Positions 42,786 to 56,466 of a DNA stretch of 64,000 nucleotides are shown piece by piece. The notes beneath the pieces were generated by a model. It saw only the letters and a program-made list of their open reading frames with translations, ran no database searches and was not told where the DNA came from. Source of the DNA: Scatophagus argus (taxonomy: Eukaryota; Chordata; Actinopteri; Scatophagidae); the NCBI RefSeq assembly GCF_020382885.2, contig NC_058495.1:19264127-19328126 (forward strand), in the 5' to 3' direction. Made by a program: the position numbers and the translations under genes. The first letter of the stretch is position 1. The number at the start of each line of letters is the position of its first letter.

Positions 42786-43679
42786 GGCCCCTCAAGACGC
42801 AGGACTCCTCCGCCCGTAGGAGCCAGCACGTCGCCATTAACACTAAATGGCCCTCCACGTCGCGTCGAAAGCTGAGCAGACTTGTTGCGTCATGTACAGT
42901 GGTTGGAGGGGAGAGACGTTCAGTTGGACTTAATGACTGAAGGTCGCTTCATGCCTGACCTCACTGATGGGACGCTGCAGAGCAGGACTTTAGCGGACTC
43001 TGTGAAGAGCTAATGTGACGAGGGGTTTGTTCAGTCCCCGGGTGACTGAGGCTTGCAGGAATGGAGTGAACGGAGACGCTTGTCTTTCTTTTAGCTTATT
43101 TTTACTAAGTCACTTTGGTACCCACCTCTCCTTGACCCTGTAAGAGGAGACTCATGAGAGGTCTTAAAAAGAACCGCTGTTTTCACCTCACGACTATCTC
43201 ATTATATACTGAGATACGTGCACCCTTCCCATGCCCAGGCTGTCTGTCCGCAACTGCTGTGGACAGACGGATGAACTCCTCAGCGCTGGAAGTCTCGAGG
43301 CTGGCTCACGGCCACAGCTCTGTTAGGAACCAGTCGAAAGCAGACTACAGTACCCATAAGCCAGTGCTGTCCTCACATGCTGGATTGTGCACCATCACGA
43401 CGCTCACCTGTTTTTAATAATGGACTTTTATGGAAAAAAGACACAGTAAATAGAGTGTTTATAAATGCTTAATTGCTATTATTGTTGTTATATTTGATGT
43501 TATAATTATTGCTACGATAATTTATTTTCACTCTTTAAGCTTTCGTCAAAGACACATGGAAACTGTTATGATTTGAATTTCATGGTTATTATGTAAAGAA
43601 AAACACTGACCTGTCTTAGATGAAAAGTCCCTGAGCTGTACGTTTTTATCATTTTTTTCCATCTCACAAAAGTAAAGGA

Positions 43680-43685
43680 AATAAA
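43680..43685 (+). terminator. gata2: gata2 poly(A) signal; 3' UTR 42786 to about 43700
   Basis: AATAAA about 895 nt after the stop codon, the first canonical signal following the coding sequence. The 3' UTR between has no coding similarity. Confidence 0.65.
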
Positions 43686-45392
43686 GTTTTAATACTAAAG
43701 TAAATCTGTCACTGCCTTGTGAGTTTAGTCTGGTCCCTTTTTATCATCCCTGCAGAGACACTGAACATAAAGCACTGGACTAAACTCTGCTTTTAATGAA
43801 GAGTGCTTGATTATTAAAATCATAAGTGATATCAGATGCATCAAGGGAAGCTCTGTGATCCCTTAAGCGTGGTAATGCTTTGGTCAGACTCCTCCTCTAT
43901 CTGTGATGGCGCGTTGTTAAGAGAAGGCCTCTTTGTGGAGCTGAGGCCCCAGGCTGGACCATTGTACCCAGACAGCAGTCTCCAGCGAAGGGCTCCGGAG
44001 TCACACACAGTCATACATATGCACATACCCACAAGCTCACAAACACACACTTAGGGAGGGGGGCGGGGGGACACCAAGCACAAACTCCAATTCACAACCT
44101 TATTTAACCATGTAACCCATGCATGGTCTCCTTTTTTAAACACACAAATGTTTTTCTGAAAGATGTATCTGGCAAATACGGAGTCATGATTGCAGTTCAG
44201 CGGGAGCCTTCTCTCGCTCCCCACGTCTGTCGGAGTGGCCCTGTCTTTTGGCTGCGGTGATTGGAGCGAGAGGAAGGACACAGGGTCTTTAGTGGGAGAG
44301 CGAGAGTCAGAGAGAAAGAGAGAGAGAGAGAGAGACAGAGAGGAGGAAGGAAAGGCAATCAGGCGACCTGAGCAAACACGTGGGGGTCTGCTCAGGCCCT
44401 TCGCACACAGATGTGAGCGCAGCTGAGGCTGCCAGGAAGCAGGCGTCGACTCTGCTGCTCACTCATCTCGTCCTCTTTTTCTTTCGCTTTGTTTTGGTTC
44501 TCTTTGTTTCACTCTCCCTCATGTTGCTCTCCAGTTTTTTTTTTTCTGTTTGTCTTTTTCTTTTCTCCTTCGCCCTTTCTCTCTCTACGTTGGTCATTTT
44601 GTCTCTCTCTCCCCACTTGGGACGATTACAGTAAAATAAAAGGGCTGAAAAGGAACTTTGAACAGAGCCAGCCACTAATGAGTCTGCTCGATTAGGGCCA
44701 ATTTGAGGTCATCATCACTGAGTTCAGCATACCCTCACACACCCACAGCACAAACAATCCGATTAAACAGTCCAAGCTAAAAGTGGACTACTACCCCTCC
44801 CTGAACCCTCCACCCACTCACATCTGCTGGACTGCTGTGGAGGTTGATCTGCTGGGGTTTCCCAGAGGCTTGATCAGTTCATATTGGACATAATATTTAT
44901 CCAGTGATTTATATAGGCACTGTTTTATTATCAAGTGTAGGTGGAGCAATGTGTTGTCAGTTTATGCCACATCATGGCACCCGCAGCACTGACTTCGGTT
45001 TGCTGTACATACATGAATACAGGGCTGCAGCACTGTCTCTGATTTTCTGTTTTCAGAGAGGGGGAGGGATCCCCCTGATCCACTTGCTGAACACCAGTGA
45101 AAATGTAATGCTTGACTGCCAATAAGCAGTCCAGCCATCTGTGTGCAGCGTAGTGCTGTGGGTGCTGGGCCGTGTTCAGGCCACGGCTCCAGCGGGTTGT
45201 GTGCTGTTGCAGCAGCCAGTGAGCCTGCTCAGCCGGGTTTGGCTGAGCTCCCGCAGCCTGAGAGGGGGAGATGGAGAGAGCCAGCGCTCTTCAATGAGGC
45301 CCTCCAGAGGGAAGGGGCAGCCCTCCCAAAAATAATACAGCAGTCTGCCAGGCCAGCGACTCCCAGAGCTGCCCTCGCCTGAACACACAGGC

Positions 45393-45419
45393 GCACACAC
45401 ACACACACACACACACACA
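45393..45419 (+). repeat. (CA)n microsatellite
   Basis: About 13 CA units downstream of gata2; a GA-rich tract lies at about 44309-44342. Confidence 0.9.
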
Positions 45420-46175
45420 GGTAGACCTCAACGCATGTGTCCATGCATACAATGTTGGTGTGTGACAAAGCAGGTACATGAAATGCACACTTGCTCTTGA
45501 AACGTATGCCTGGCCGAGTGTTTAAGTAGTCAGCAAGTGCTACTATTGCTACTCCATCAACTCCACACAGACTCCAACATGAGAGTTTTGTGCACATTTT
45601 ACTCACTGAGTCTTACTGGAGCAACAGCTACATCGAACAAGGCATCCTCCTCCTAACTCACATCATGAGTTATGGGACTCAGAAAGAGCCATAAAGTAGG
45701 AAGTTACTTATCTTCACCATCAAAGTGGTGCTCCATAGACGTGATGAAGAGGAGAGATCTCGGGTGGTGGTCACCTAGATCAGAGCGCCGAGAGCTTTAC
45801 GACTTCAACCTGGAACTGGATGTTTCAACTCATCTCAACTCCCTACCTCCTTTTCTTTCTCCCCTCCGCTCTTCCGCTTGTCCTCACCAACCCCCTCACC
45901 CCCACCGTCACCTCCACTAACACTCGTTCCCTCTCTGAGCTCCATGTAACTCTCCATCTCTTCATTTTCCCCCGCTCCACCCCCAATACTACTCCCACTC
46001 TTTTCTTGTCTCCCACTCCCCCAGTATATTTGTTTTTCCATCAAATTGAATTAGCGGAATCAAAAGGTATCCCGACCATCCCCTCACAAAGTTGAGTTAG
46101 GGAGAGAGAGACATAGAAGATGAAAGGAAGTGGAGCGCAGTTCAGATGCAGGTCTCTTAGTGTGTGTGTGTTGCC

Positions 46176-46194
46176 GGGGGTGGGGGGGGGGGGG
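46176..46194 (+). repeat. Poly(G) tract
   Basis: G run with one T; a similar run occurs at 53247-53258. Prone to length error. Confidence 0.85.
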
Positions 46195-49100
46195 TGACCT
46201 TTGCCTGGGCCTAACTAAAAAAGAATCCCTCCTTCCTCTGACCCCTAGAAGGATATTAAGGCTGCAAAATGGGAGAGCATTTAGATAATAAAAACATGAA
46301 TAATGTATTTGTGCCTTTATTTGCCCTACAGTTCAGTCACTCAGAAAGTTGCTTGTGCGTTAACCTTGAGCAAAAAGAGAACTGACTTTTGCTATGCTAC
46401 GATGAAGCTTCAAGTAAGCTCTGAACTGTATGAATTGCAATGACTACACAGTCATAGTGAATATGCTGTGAACTTCCTCTTTTCATGGATCAAGAGAAAT
46501 TCATAGAAACACCCTTCTGACAGGAAAAAGGTGAATATATTCAGTAACACACCTGGCAAGCACTATTCGTAGAAACCATCTGACACTCGAACAACTAGCA
46601 CTTCTAAAACTTCTAGAATTAATCAGCCATACTTTATGGCGATGATGTGATCTGCAAAGCTTTGACAGTAATAGCTGTCACTCAGAGAGAGGCAGAGATG
46701 ACAGCAAGATAATCACAGATGACCTCTGTTGACAGGAAACAACTGCATCCTGACCTGCCAGAACGCCAAATCTCACTGGTGATCTCTTCAAATGTCAAAA
46801 GTTAGTCAGAAAAAGTCAGAAGCATTTTGATCTAGCATCAATTTTGTCTCCTATATGACCCCCGAATTCAGGCCCAACATGGAAAGGCTGCTGCACTACT
46901 TACAGCTGCACACCAAGCGTGAACGAGGACATTACAGTAAAAGAAAAAAAAGAAAAACAGGAAGTGAGAAGTTAAAACAGGAAATACTTATGCTCTACTA
47001 TTAGAAGCAATTAAGAGCATAGAGGTCTGACAGAGACAGTAAAAGGAGATTGATTACAAGGGGCACTAGGTTTGCATAGTATGTATGTTAATTGTCTGCA
47101 TCCTACAGGGTAACATCCTGTATTCAGTAAGAGCACGGATGACAAAAATCAATCTCCCACTGACTTTGCTAATACATATCTGTTAATCATTTGCTGAATC
47201 ATTGGACAGTTGAGCATATTTTCTTCATGAAACCCACAGACTACGCTAGCAGACAAGAGCATCACAAAACTTTTAGTGCTGAATATTTATTTACTTGAAA
47301 TGAATGCATGTTTTTGTGCTTATACCTGGCGTGTCTTTTGAGCATGAATAAAACTAAGAAATTTAATTTAGTCAAACTCTAAAAAAAAAACATAAAATAA
47401 GTAATGTTTACTATTAACTTGTGTTTTTACCTCCAGAAAGACTAACTGTAAATTTCAGCAGCCTCAATGAGATAGCTTGTTAATATGAAAGTAGAGAACT
47501 GAAAGAGGGAAAGAAACAGGGAGAGTGTTTCATATCAGTCATTGGTGGCTGAAGATAGGCCTTATTGCCACAGTTTGTGGTTTTAAAGAGGTTTCTGGGT
47601 AGAGTGTTGTAATAATGAAAGAGGTTTATGAGTGCATAGAGTTACAGGTCTTTGTGGCTGCCATGTCGTACTCCCAGATGACTATTCCCCTCTCTAGCTT
47701 GGTATCCACTTGCCTCACTCTCCTGTCTGGGATGTTACTGCCATGGTAATGTACCTTGGCTCTTCTGTTTGTGCACAAGCCATGCTAAAATGAGGCAGAT
47801 ACAAAATCTGGACATCATTCATCCGGCAAAGTTGCTGCAATTAAAATGTTTGCCCATTCTGGTAAGTTCACACATTTTTTTCTATGGGAGTTGAGGGCGT
47901 AATCTGCTAAAAAAAAAAAAAAAAGAAGTAGCTGTCAGAAGCAGGGTGTGGAGATGCAGAGCACCCCTCCCTGGACTCACCCTGAAAATGAGGTCAGTCT
48001 CCTCTCACCTGGGACAGGGAGCATTCAGGACGTTCACCTGGGACAGGTAGTGTTCAGTTCTCATTCATGCTGTGTTCTGCTGCGCTGAGGCCCTCCTGCT
48101 CACCTGCTCCGACAGACAAATTCATCTCTACTGTCTAAGGACAAATGAGCCCATTCATCTGGAGGCTCCCATTGATAAACTGGGGGGCAAGTACAGTACT
48201 AATGCCTGGGAGGGCTCAGGGGAGTGGGCGTCTGGACCTACCATCCTCTTCCGCGCCCATATAATGTCCCTCGCCATTGCCAACCCCCACCCCCGCTCCA
48301 CTCGCTTTCACTGGCAGGTAACTGGAGAAAGGCATGAGTGGGGGAGTTGAGGGCACCTTGGCCCATTGCCAGGACTGAGAGGATGAGGCCCAGGTGCCTA
48401 CCCCTGGATTGATCCTCTGGACACTCCCACAGGGACTGATGACCAGATAGAGAACGGGAGGACTGTGGAGGACAGTAGAAGCCCACAGAGACCTGCCGTG
48501 CCCTGCTCAGAGTCTCAAGCTGTTCAGTTCGCTATTGTAGACCAACGATGGTTGCTTGTGTGGTGGATTAAGTGACAGAGCTGCCCTGAATTCACTATGA
48601 AGCAGTCTTCATTATCATGGACCAAGTTGTCCTCGCAACAAAGCATAGCTGCTCTTAACGCAATGAGGTATTCAGGTGCTTCTAGACTGCTGGCTTGCTG
48701 AACTCACTTCCGCTTATATCAAGTTTACGTTTATGTAGAGATATGCTAGAGAAATGCTGACATGGCTGCTGAACAACACAGAAGGAGCCATCCGGACAGG
48801 CCTCATTTCAGACCGGCACATCTTGTCATTCATGCAGAAATGTTGCATGAGGTGAGGGCATTCCTAAACTACTTTCCTCAGTGTTTATCTTCATTGCGAG
48901 ACTTTGTTGTGTCTGCAGCATTGTTGACCCAATACCTGTCAGGTTACTACAGATAGACACAAACACACACAGTCCAGTTTTTTTTAAAACAAAAAAACAA
49001 GGATCAGTAAATGAAACCATGCTTAACATTTAAAAAGCATAATATGAATAGATAAGTAAAAGGACGACAGGGACATTTTGGAGAAAAATTAGAAAGATGA

Positions 49101-50288
49101 GTCATTTCTAAGGGCCTTGGAGGTTAGGATCTCTATAAGATCCAAACAGCAGATAAAGAAGTGTGAGAGAAAGTTTTTGATATCTACAGATCAATGTTTT
49201 ATTCTTTCCTGATAGTAAGCAAATGTTTAGCACTTTGTAATTAACATCCCCTTTTTCTGATAAACAAAGCAAGTGAGATGTGCAACATGCATCACATCGA
49301 TAACCTTAATATGCATGCATCGGACGGACAACCTGCTCTCCAACTGTCTCTCCTTGTTCAATTTTTGTTTTGCTTTTGGGACAGGAGACATGTGCAGACC
49401 AGTAACTATTACAGAGTAGATGCCAGAATTCAGTGGAGACAGAAATTATCAGGGGCATCACACATGCATACACTCACACGCGCGTTGCAGGCCTATCTGT
49501 TGAGGATCGGTATGAAAAAGGCGTTATGCTCACTCATTGGCTCAGTGGGATGTTGCAACCCCAGCGCCTAACTGGTCCTTATCTCTCCTGAGCAGACTGC
49601 ACAGCTTGATATGCATCTGTCATATTTGTCGGAAAGAAAAGACACCGCGGTGAGAGCACGATGAGTCAAAAAAAACGGGCCAGTGACATGAACTCGCTTC
49701 CCTGCGGTTTCTGCATGACCGTGATCGTTTGCTTGTCTGTGTCGACTCACTGGTTGAGAAGACGCTCAAGACAAACATGGCCAGCACAGTTACGAACAAA
49801 CAATATTATGCACTTATATTTGCAGTTTTCTTCTGGACCTGGTGGTGCACCTGATTATTCTGTCTGCTTACATGCCTGAACAGGTGTACATTTTAGCAGT
49901 CTTGTAAGAAAACACAAAGCCAAGCGCAGATTGTCATCATTCCACCAGGATGACAGATAAGGCCCTGTCCTCTTGTCGCCTTGCATCGGCTCCATCAGCT
50001 GCTGTGGCTAGCTGAGCTTCTGACTATGCGGGTAGGAGTGTCTATCTGAAGGCTATCTGGCCTGATAAGAGTTGGGAAAGAGACAGCATAGCGACACGTT
50101 TACCGAGCAGCTCACAGCAATAAAGGCTGCAAAGAATATAGACAGTGTCGATGACGTCGGCTCTATAGACAGCCTCTCCATACTTGTAAGCTGTTCCTGA
50201 CTTAAGTGAACATGCAGGTAACACAATAATAAATGCTCAAGGTGATCCTCATCCTATCTCCTGCTACCAATCGGTCAGGCTATTAAAG

Positions 50289-50301
50289 GGGTCAAAGGTC
50301 A
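50289..50301 (+). promoter_or_regulatory. DR1 nuclear-receptor half-site pair (GGGTCAAAGGTCA)
   Basis: Two RGGTCA half-sites in direct repeat with one-base spacing, an exact match to the RGGTCAAAGGTCA consensus used by HNF4 and PPAR/RXR. A TGTGGT RUNX-like word follows at 50303. Function and target gene unknown. Confidence 0.45.
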
Positions 50302-52082
50302 TGTGGTCAGGTATAATGTCCGTTCTCTTGCTCTGCTTAAGTCAAGTCCCTTTCTCTGTGCTATGTTTATGCCTCTGATTGACTTTTAGCCTGCCAAACT
50401 ATCATTAATTGGAATTACACGCGCATACACACACACTCGAACTGATGTGTGCACACACACGCACACACGCATACACAGAACATCTAATCCAGTTAATCCA
50501 CCCTGCCAGTTGAACAACTGGTAACATAGTTAATCACCCGTGTAAAAATAAAGACAAGACCAAATTGACTGATAGAATTATTCCATTTACGCGTCTGATT
50601 AAAACATTTCACCAGTGCCATGGTTCACTGGAGATCATCTGGAAAAAAAGAAAACAACACATGAAAATTAATTAAAAGTCAGTGATGTAAACGGCTTTGT
50701 TCAATTATTGGTGCAAATGACAAGCTCTGTGGCACGATAACTGGCATGTACAGAACCATCAAATTAGCCAAGAAGAAAAATAGGGAACCAGGGAGCCACT
50801 TTTGAAACTCTTTAAAAGGGCACGACAGACTTCTTGAAACAGGAGACACTTTCTCCAAACAAGGGAAGCACTCTCCTAAAAGGGAAGAATGAGCAGTTTA
50901 CGACACCCAGAAATGCTCACTGGACACGAGCTTGCTCGACCTCAGGTCACTTCCCAACAGCCATTTGCTCCCGTTGTGACATCACAGGCCGGGGAGGCGG
51001 GGGCGTGTGGGTCAAAGTGAAGTGTGCTGAGACAGTAGGGTGCGGACCAGGCTATGAGTGGACCGAGACAGAGAAAGGCAGAGTGAGACAAAGGAAAAGT
51101 GTGGTGGCTGAGAGAGGGCTCTCTGATTCGTTTCCTTGGCAGGATGACAAAACTGTGAGGAATGCAATGGAGAGGGGAAAAAGAAGTGATCTAGAGCTCA
51201 AGAACGAAAAGAGGGAGGAAAAAATAGACGACAGATGAGAGGAGAGAGGCCTGCTGAATAAGCCAGGATGGCAGGGCCTACCATCGATTCATTTCTCTGT
51301 TTTCACCCTATTACCATTTTCTGTTTCTTGCTCTCACTCTGTTCTGTAACCATACAGCCATTAAATAAATGCCCATTGTTCCTTCCAGCATTGAGGAAGC
51401 ATCCTTCTGGTCCCGTGAAGGGAATTAAATTGTGGTAAGTGTGCAGATCTGTACATCGAGGACAATGAACAGTACATCCAGCCTATGCAGTAAAAACCCA
51501 TGTGAAACCTAAAAATAATTTAGACACATAAAAGCATGCACAGACACAGCAGATTGCATATATACACACACACACACACAGTGGAGTGGGCAACAGGCTG
51601 CTTGTGTCAGCCACATTTCACAGTGGCCTATCATAGCCAGGCCTACTAGGCCTGCGGCCAACCACTGCTTATGCTCTGGGTAAACACTGCCACCTCATCT
51701 ACATAGAGTCGCGCACACACAACTCCCCGAGTGCCATCCAACACTTAAGCCCAGTCACACTTACAGGCTGTGTGATTAATGGAGTGTGAACATTAGATAT
51801 GACAGCATTACTAAGCCTCTGTGATAAAGAGCTGTACAGAGCCACTCTGTGTCCTTTTGGCCGTTTCTGTGCCCATCGCTCGCTTGTGTCTATCCTTTGT
51901 CCACTGACTCTGGACTGCTGTCAAGCCACCTAGGCATTTTGCTCAAGAAATACCACCTTGGCATAATGTTTCATTTTTAATTTGACAGTGATGAAATGCT
52001 CTGCCTGGGCAAAGTATTTTTAATACCTCCATTATACTTTACAGGCTCTATACTGAATACTGGCAGGAGATCCAAGATTTGA

Positions 52083-52107
52083 ACACACACACACACACAC
52101 ACACACA
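52083..52107 (+). repeat. (CA)n microsatellite
   Basis: About 12 CA units; another short array lies at 51563-51580. Confidence 0.9.
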
Positions 52108-55100
52108 GTATCAAAAGACAGTGTGAACATTAGCAAGTCTGTGTCCAAGGTTCTTGTGTGCATTTTTAAAATGTATATTCAGTATATTCCCTTCTCAGTG
52201 CTGACAGAAGTGTATCCTCTGATATGTCGGTTTGTTCAGAAGGCTGCAGCTTCATGTTTACACAGTGCTAAGTCAGGTCATGAGTCATTTGTGCAGTTAT
52301 TCAACAGACTGAATGCAGTTTGGCTTCATTATATGCCCATCATGTGACAGCAGTCATCCAGAGTACCCCCCTCCACGGCTCCGTAGCTCCTCTTCCCTCC
52401 TCCGCATCTTCTCATGCCCGTCTCTTACCCCCAACCCCCCCACCTTCCACTGGCGCCTGTACGGTTAGTTAGGGATTGCCACAGGACATCATGTGACAAA
52501 CAAGCAAACACATACAAACACGCCGCCCGTGCACGCACGCACACACACCAGCAGATGTACGAGCATGTAAACGACAAGCACCAGCACATCCATTCGTCAT
52601 TCTCTCTTCCATTGACTTTCATGTGGGCTAAGCTGAACGAGCAGTAGGGCTCTCAAACAACAGAATCCTTTGTACTGGCAGTGTTGAGGCTGTGTATCCA
52701 TGTGTGTTAGACCCAGCAGTGGCCAGACACACCTTGAGGCAAAATGTTATCACTTAGTTACTGTAGTTATAGCCTTGCCAAATCCAGGATTTGTGACTTG
52801 TTTTTTTTAAGTGAGTTAATTTACTCTGGTCATGAATCAGTGTTTCTAAAGTATTTATATGGTTTGTCCTTTGACGTCTCCGTTGCCATTAATACTTCTG
52901 AGAAAGAAGGCAGTTTAGGCTTCAAGCGCTTTGATTTATTAGGGGGAATTTCTTCATTTTGTGACGTATGGTTGTCAGAAAAACAAGAAATATTAATATC
53001 TTGAAAGGAAGGCATTATGAGGATAACACCCTGCTGATCCCCACTCTCATTACTCGACCTCCTTACCTACAGTATCCACCCCGGCCTCGGCTTGCTTGAA
53101 TCCCCCTCGCCACTTTCTCTCCTTGTCTGGCAGAATTCCAGCTTCTGAAACTCTAGACATCGCTGGTTCTGGCCTTTCTACAAAATTTAGGAAGCCATTA
53201 GCAACATCAAATCATTACTTGAGGAAAAGGGAGACAGCGACGCTGGGGGGGGGGGGGCATTGGTGGTGATGGCGGTGCAGTGTAGACCAAAGAGAGGAAA
53301 ACGACAAGACACACAAGGAAACAGGGAGAGATATCAGGTTTCTCCTGTTCTCAGTCACTCCATTACAATAATGTGCAGGGGCCCATTTTACTAATACATG
53401 TTGGAATGCTACCCATAATAAACAGTAAACTACATCACTGACAAAGAGGGTTACTGCTCAGGATGCAAGGACACACACTCCCTGCAGGCAGGCCTCGCCT
53501 TGCATGTAAGCACACACATGAACAAAAGTAAAAATAAAGTCTCACTCTCAGCTCAAAGATTTTTAGAAAGGAAATGAACAAGCATGGAAGAACTGGAGAC
53601 ACAAGATCCTCAACCAATGTCTGTCTAATGAACACAAAATGGATCAAATTAAAAGATAAATAAAAGGCAAATGAAGCGCAAAGTGACACACACACAACCA
53701 CCTGTTAGATTTACAGTAAAGACCAGTGATTCCTCTCTTCATGCCCTCAAACACTTCTGCTTTCCCTGACTCTCACTCTCACTTTCTCGTCACTGCACTG
53801 TCACCCCAACACTAATCCAGCTCAAATGTAAACAGGCTTAGGTCTTCATTCCTCACTTAAACCGTATCAAATGTATCAAAGCAGAGGCTCAGTGGTGTCC
53901 TTGGCTACAGAGGGGTCAGACCAGGGCCACACGGGGCCACACACTCTACTCAATTACCCCAAGAGCCAGTTAGTCTGACTGACCAACCTTGTGTGCATTT
54001 CTGCTTGCGAGTGTGTCAGATGGACACAGTGCATGCACGTCCCAAGCTCTGTCTACGGTCTCTTCAGTGCCATATGTAAGTGTGTAATCATATGTGAGTG
54101 TGTGTGACTAAATGTAAATGGTGCTATGTACAGAGTTAATAGGTCAGGTCACGGTTATAAGGGGCACGAGTATGTGTACATAATCGTGTGTGTGTTTTCA
54201 CCAGAGACATCGAGTCTCAAAGCTGCATCAACCAAAAGGGAAAATATGTGAAAGGTTGTCTGCAGGCTAAGAACAATAATGCAGTTTGTTTCTGCAGCAG
54301 CATTATTTCTCTGGTTAAAGTCAGCTGCCCTGGAGGAGTCCCTGATGGCCTTGAGAGCGCATTGCCTCTTTTTATTCCAGCAACACTGAATAATTTTTTT
54401 TGTTTTTCCCCATTTCAAATATAACTCAGAATAGAATCCCCTCTCAGATGAGATACACTTAAAATTTTACAATCTAACTAAAAGCCATGTGTGCCTTTAA
54501 ATTACTATCTAAAACTAGTATCTTTAAAGCAGAAGCAAACGGCCAAACACAATCAGTTAATCACAAAGTCACAACTTGCTACGAGGAAATTTACAAGTTT
54601 ATTTAAGACACTTCACCAAAGTGCTAAGTGGCCATTTTGTTGCTGATTAAATCTACCATTAAAAGATAATTTGGCCATTTCGATTTATCCTGTGGGGATG
54701 CTCACTTCTCACATAGGATGGCTTTCCTAAGATAAAATCCTTGCGTCTACCCTTTGACCCTTTGTATAGCATGTTGGTGCATCCATGGTTGATACATATG
54801 TGGGAAAGGTTTGATTATCTTGTTCTATCGGTCAACAGGAGGGGGACGGGAAGGGTCTCAGGAGACTTTAATAACAATCAGTTTTCTTGTCGAGCTGCAA
54901 TCTCATCAGCTACCTTATACCTTATTCCATTCCCATTCACATTCCCAAGCTTGAACCAACTGGGTAGAATCAAACTAACTGTCAGAAGTTAAACCCCAGT
55001 TCAGCTCCATATTCCAATTCAGACTCAAACAAATTCTGATAGAATAATAATAATAAAGATGTCAATTTTTGCATTGAATTGTTGCCAGTGTGATTCCTCC

Positions 55101-55949
55101 CCTGGTCGAATAATCTTGATCATTACACTAAACATATTTTGCAAGCTCTGGAGATCCCTTAGGGGCCCTCTGGAGTAAGGGACCCTCCTCCCATCTCAAT
55201 CCCAAACCCATCACTCTTCCTCAGGCACTCAACTGTCAATCTGACCCTGATCTGGGAACCCAGTCTTATCTGATCCTCCAGGGCTCCCTGGAGGGGTGGG
55301 GGTCCCCAGCCAAGCCAAGCCAAGCCAGGTCTACATAGTCTACATACCTCCCCATAAACAGCTTCCCCCAAACTTTCACCCACAGTGGTGTGACCCCTAA
55401 CTGTGATGTTTTAATAGATGGCAGTGAAGACAGTCCACAAAAAAAAGGTCAATATGCGATTTAGGAAATAAAATGGGTATAAATCATATTAAAAATCAAT
55501 TAACAATGCTGTGATCGACCTTATTTAAGAAGAATTGTGAAGGAAACTAGTAGTTAAAGTTAAAAATACTCTATCACAAGCCAAAATCTTAAAAGATATA
55601 TGAATATTATTGGTAAAATGTGTGGAAGTGAATATAAATTGGGATGATGAAATTTTTGTACAATACTTGGCAAAATGTATAAAATCAAAAATAATTACTT
55701 TTAATTTGTGTGTTTTTTAGCTTGGTGTGTTGACAATATTATGATACAGCTGTATATTTAGAAATACATTATTTTATATTATATACACAGAATGATGATA
55801 ATGTGAGGAGAAACACAAATAATAATAAATAACAAACATTCAACAACATTATGAAAGGTAGTGGTACTTCAGTACACCAGTTGTTTCAGATGTGTCAAAT
55901 TATCAAAACGCGACTGCTTAGGAGAGGTAAAAAGGAAGTTATTTTAACA

Positions 55950-56466
55950 TATACTATACAGACAAAAGAATTGGGATGTGGCTGTTTTTCAGGGGTTGGG
56001 TTCCTTACTTTCAGTGAAGGGAAATCTTAATACTTCAGCATACCAAGACACTTTGAACAATGCCATGCTTCCAATTTTGTAGCAACAGTTTTGGGAAGGC
56101 TCTCTTCTATCCCATCATGACTGTGCACCAGTGCACAAAACAACGTACATAAAGGCTGGGTGAGTTTGGTGTGGAAGAACCTGACTGATCCACACAGAGT
56201 CCTGAACTAAATCCCATCCAACACCTTTGGGATGAACTGGAACAGAGATTGTGAGCCCTTTTTGTCCAACATCAGTGCCTGACCTCACTATTGTTCTACT
56301 GCATGAATGGGCAAAAATTCCCACAGAAACACTCCAAAATCTTGTAGAAAACCTCCCCAGAAGAGTGCAAGCTGCTATAGCTGCCAAGCTGTCAATATGT
56401 TGATGTCATTATAGTCCCTGGTGGTGTAATGGCCAAGTGTCCCAATACTTTTGCTTACGTGGTGTA
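55950..56466 (+). mobile_element. Degenerate Tc1/mariner-type transposon copy (about 517 bp)
   Basis: The ends are imperfect terminal inverted repeats: left starts TATACTATACAGACAAAAGA; the reverse complement of the right starts TACACCACGTAAGCAAAAGT. The cores AAAAGAATTGGGAT and AAAAGTATTGGGAC match at 12 of 14. The inside keeps a relic of the transposase C-terminal region, LNPIQHLWDELEQRL, resembling the NPIEHLWDxL motif of Tc1-like enzymes and followed at once by a stop; further stops come after it. Much of the transposase is absent, so the copy is dead. A TA lies at each end as expected. Confidence 0.75.

Noticed and set aside
50834..51238. 134-codon open frame downstream of gata2
   Set aside because: Lys/Arg/Glu-rich read-through of a purine-rich stretch; no domain or splice partner.
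55308..55330. Short (AAGCC)n repetition
   Set aside because: Only about four units; too short to mean more than slippage.
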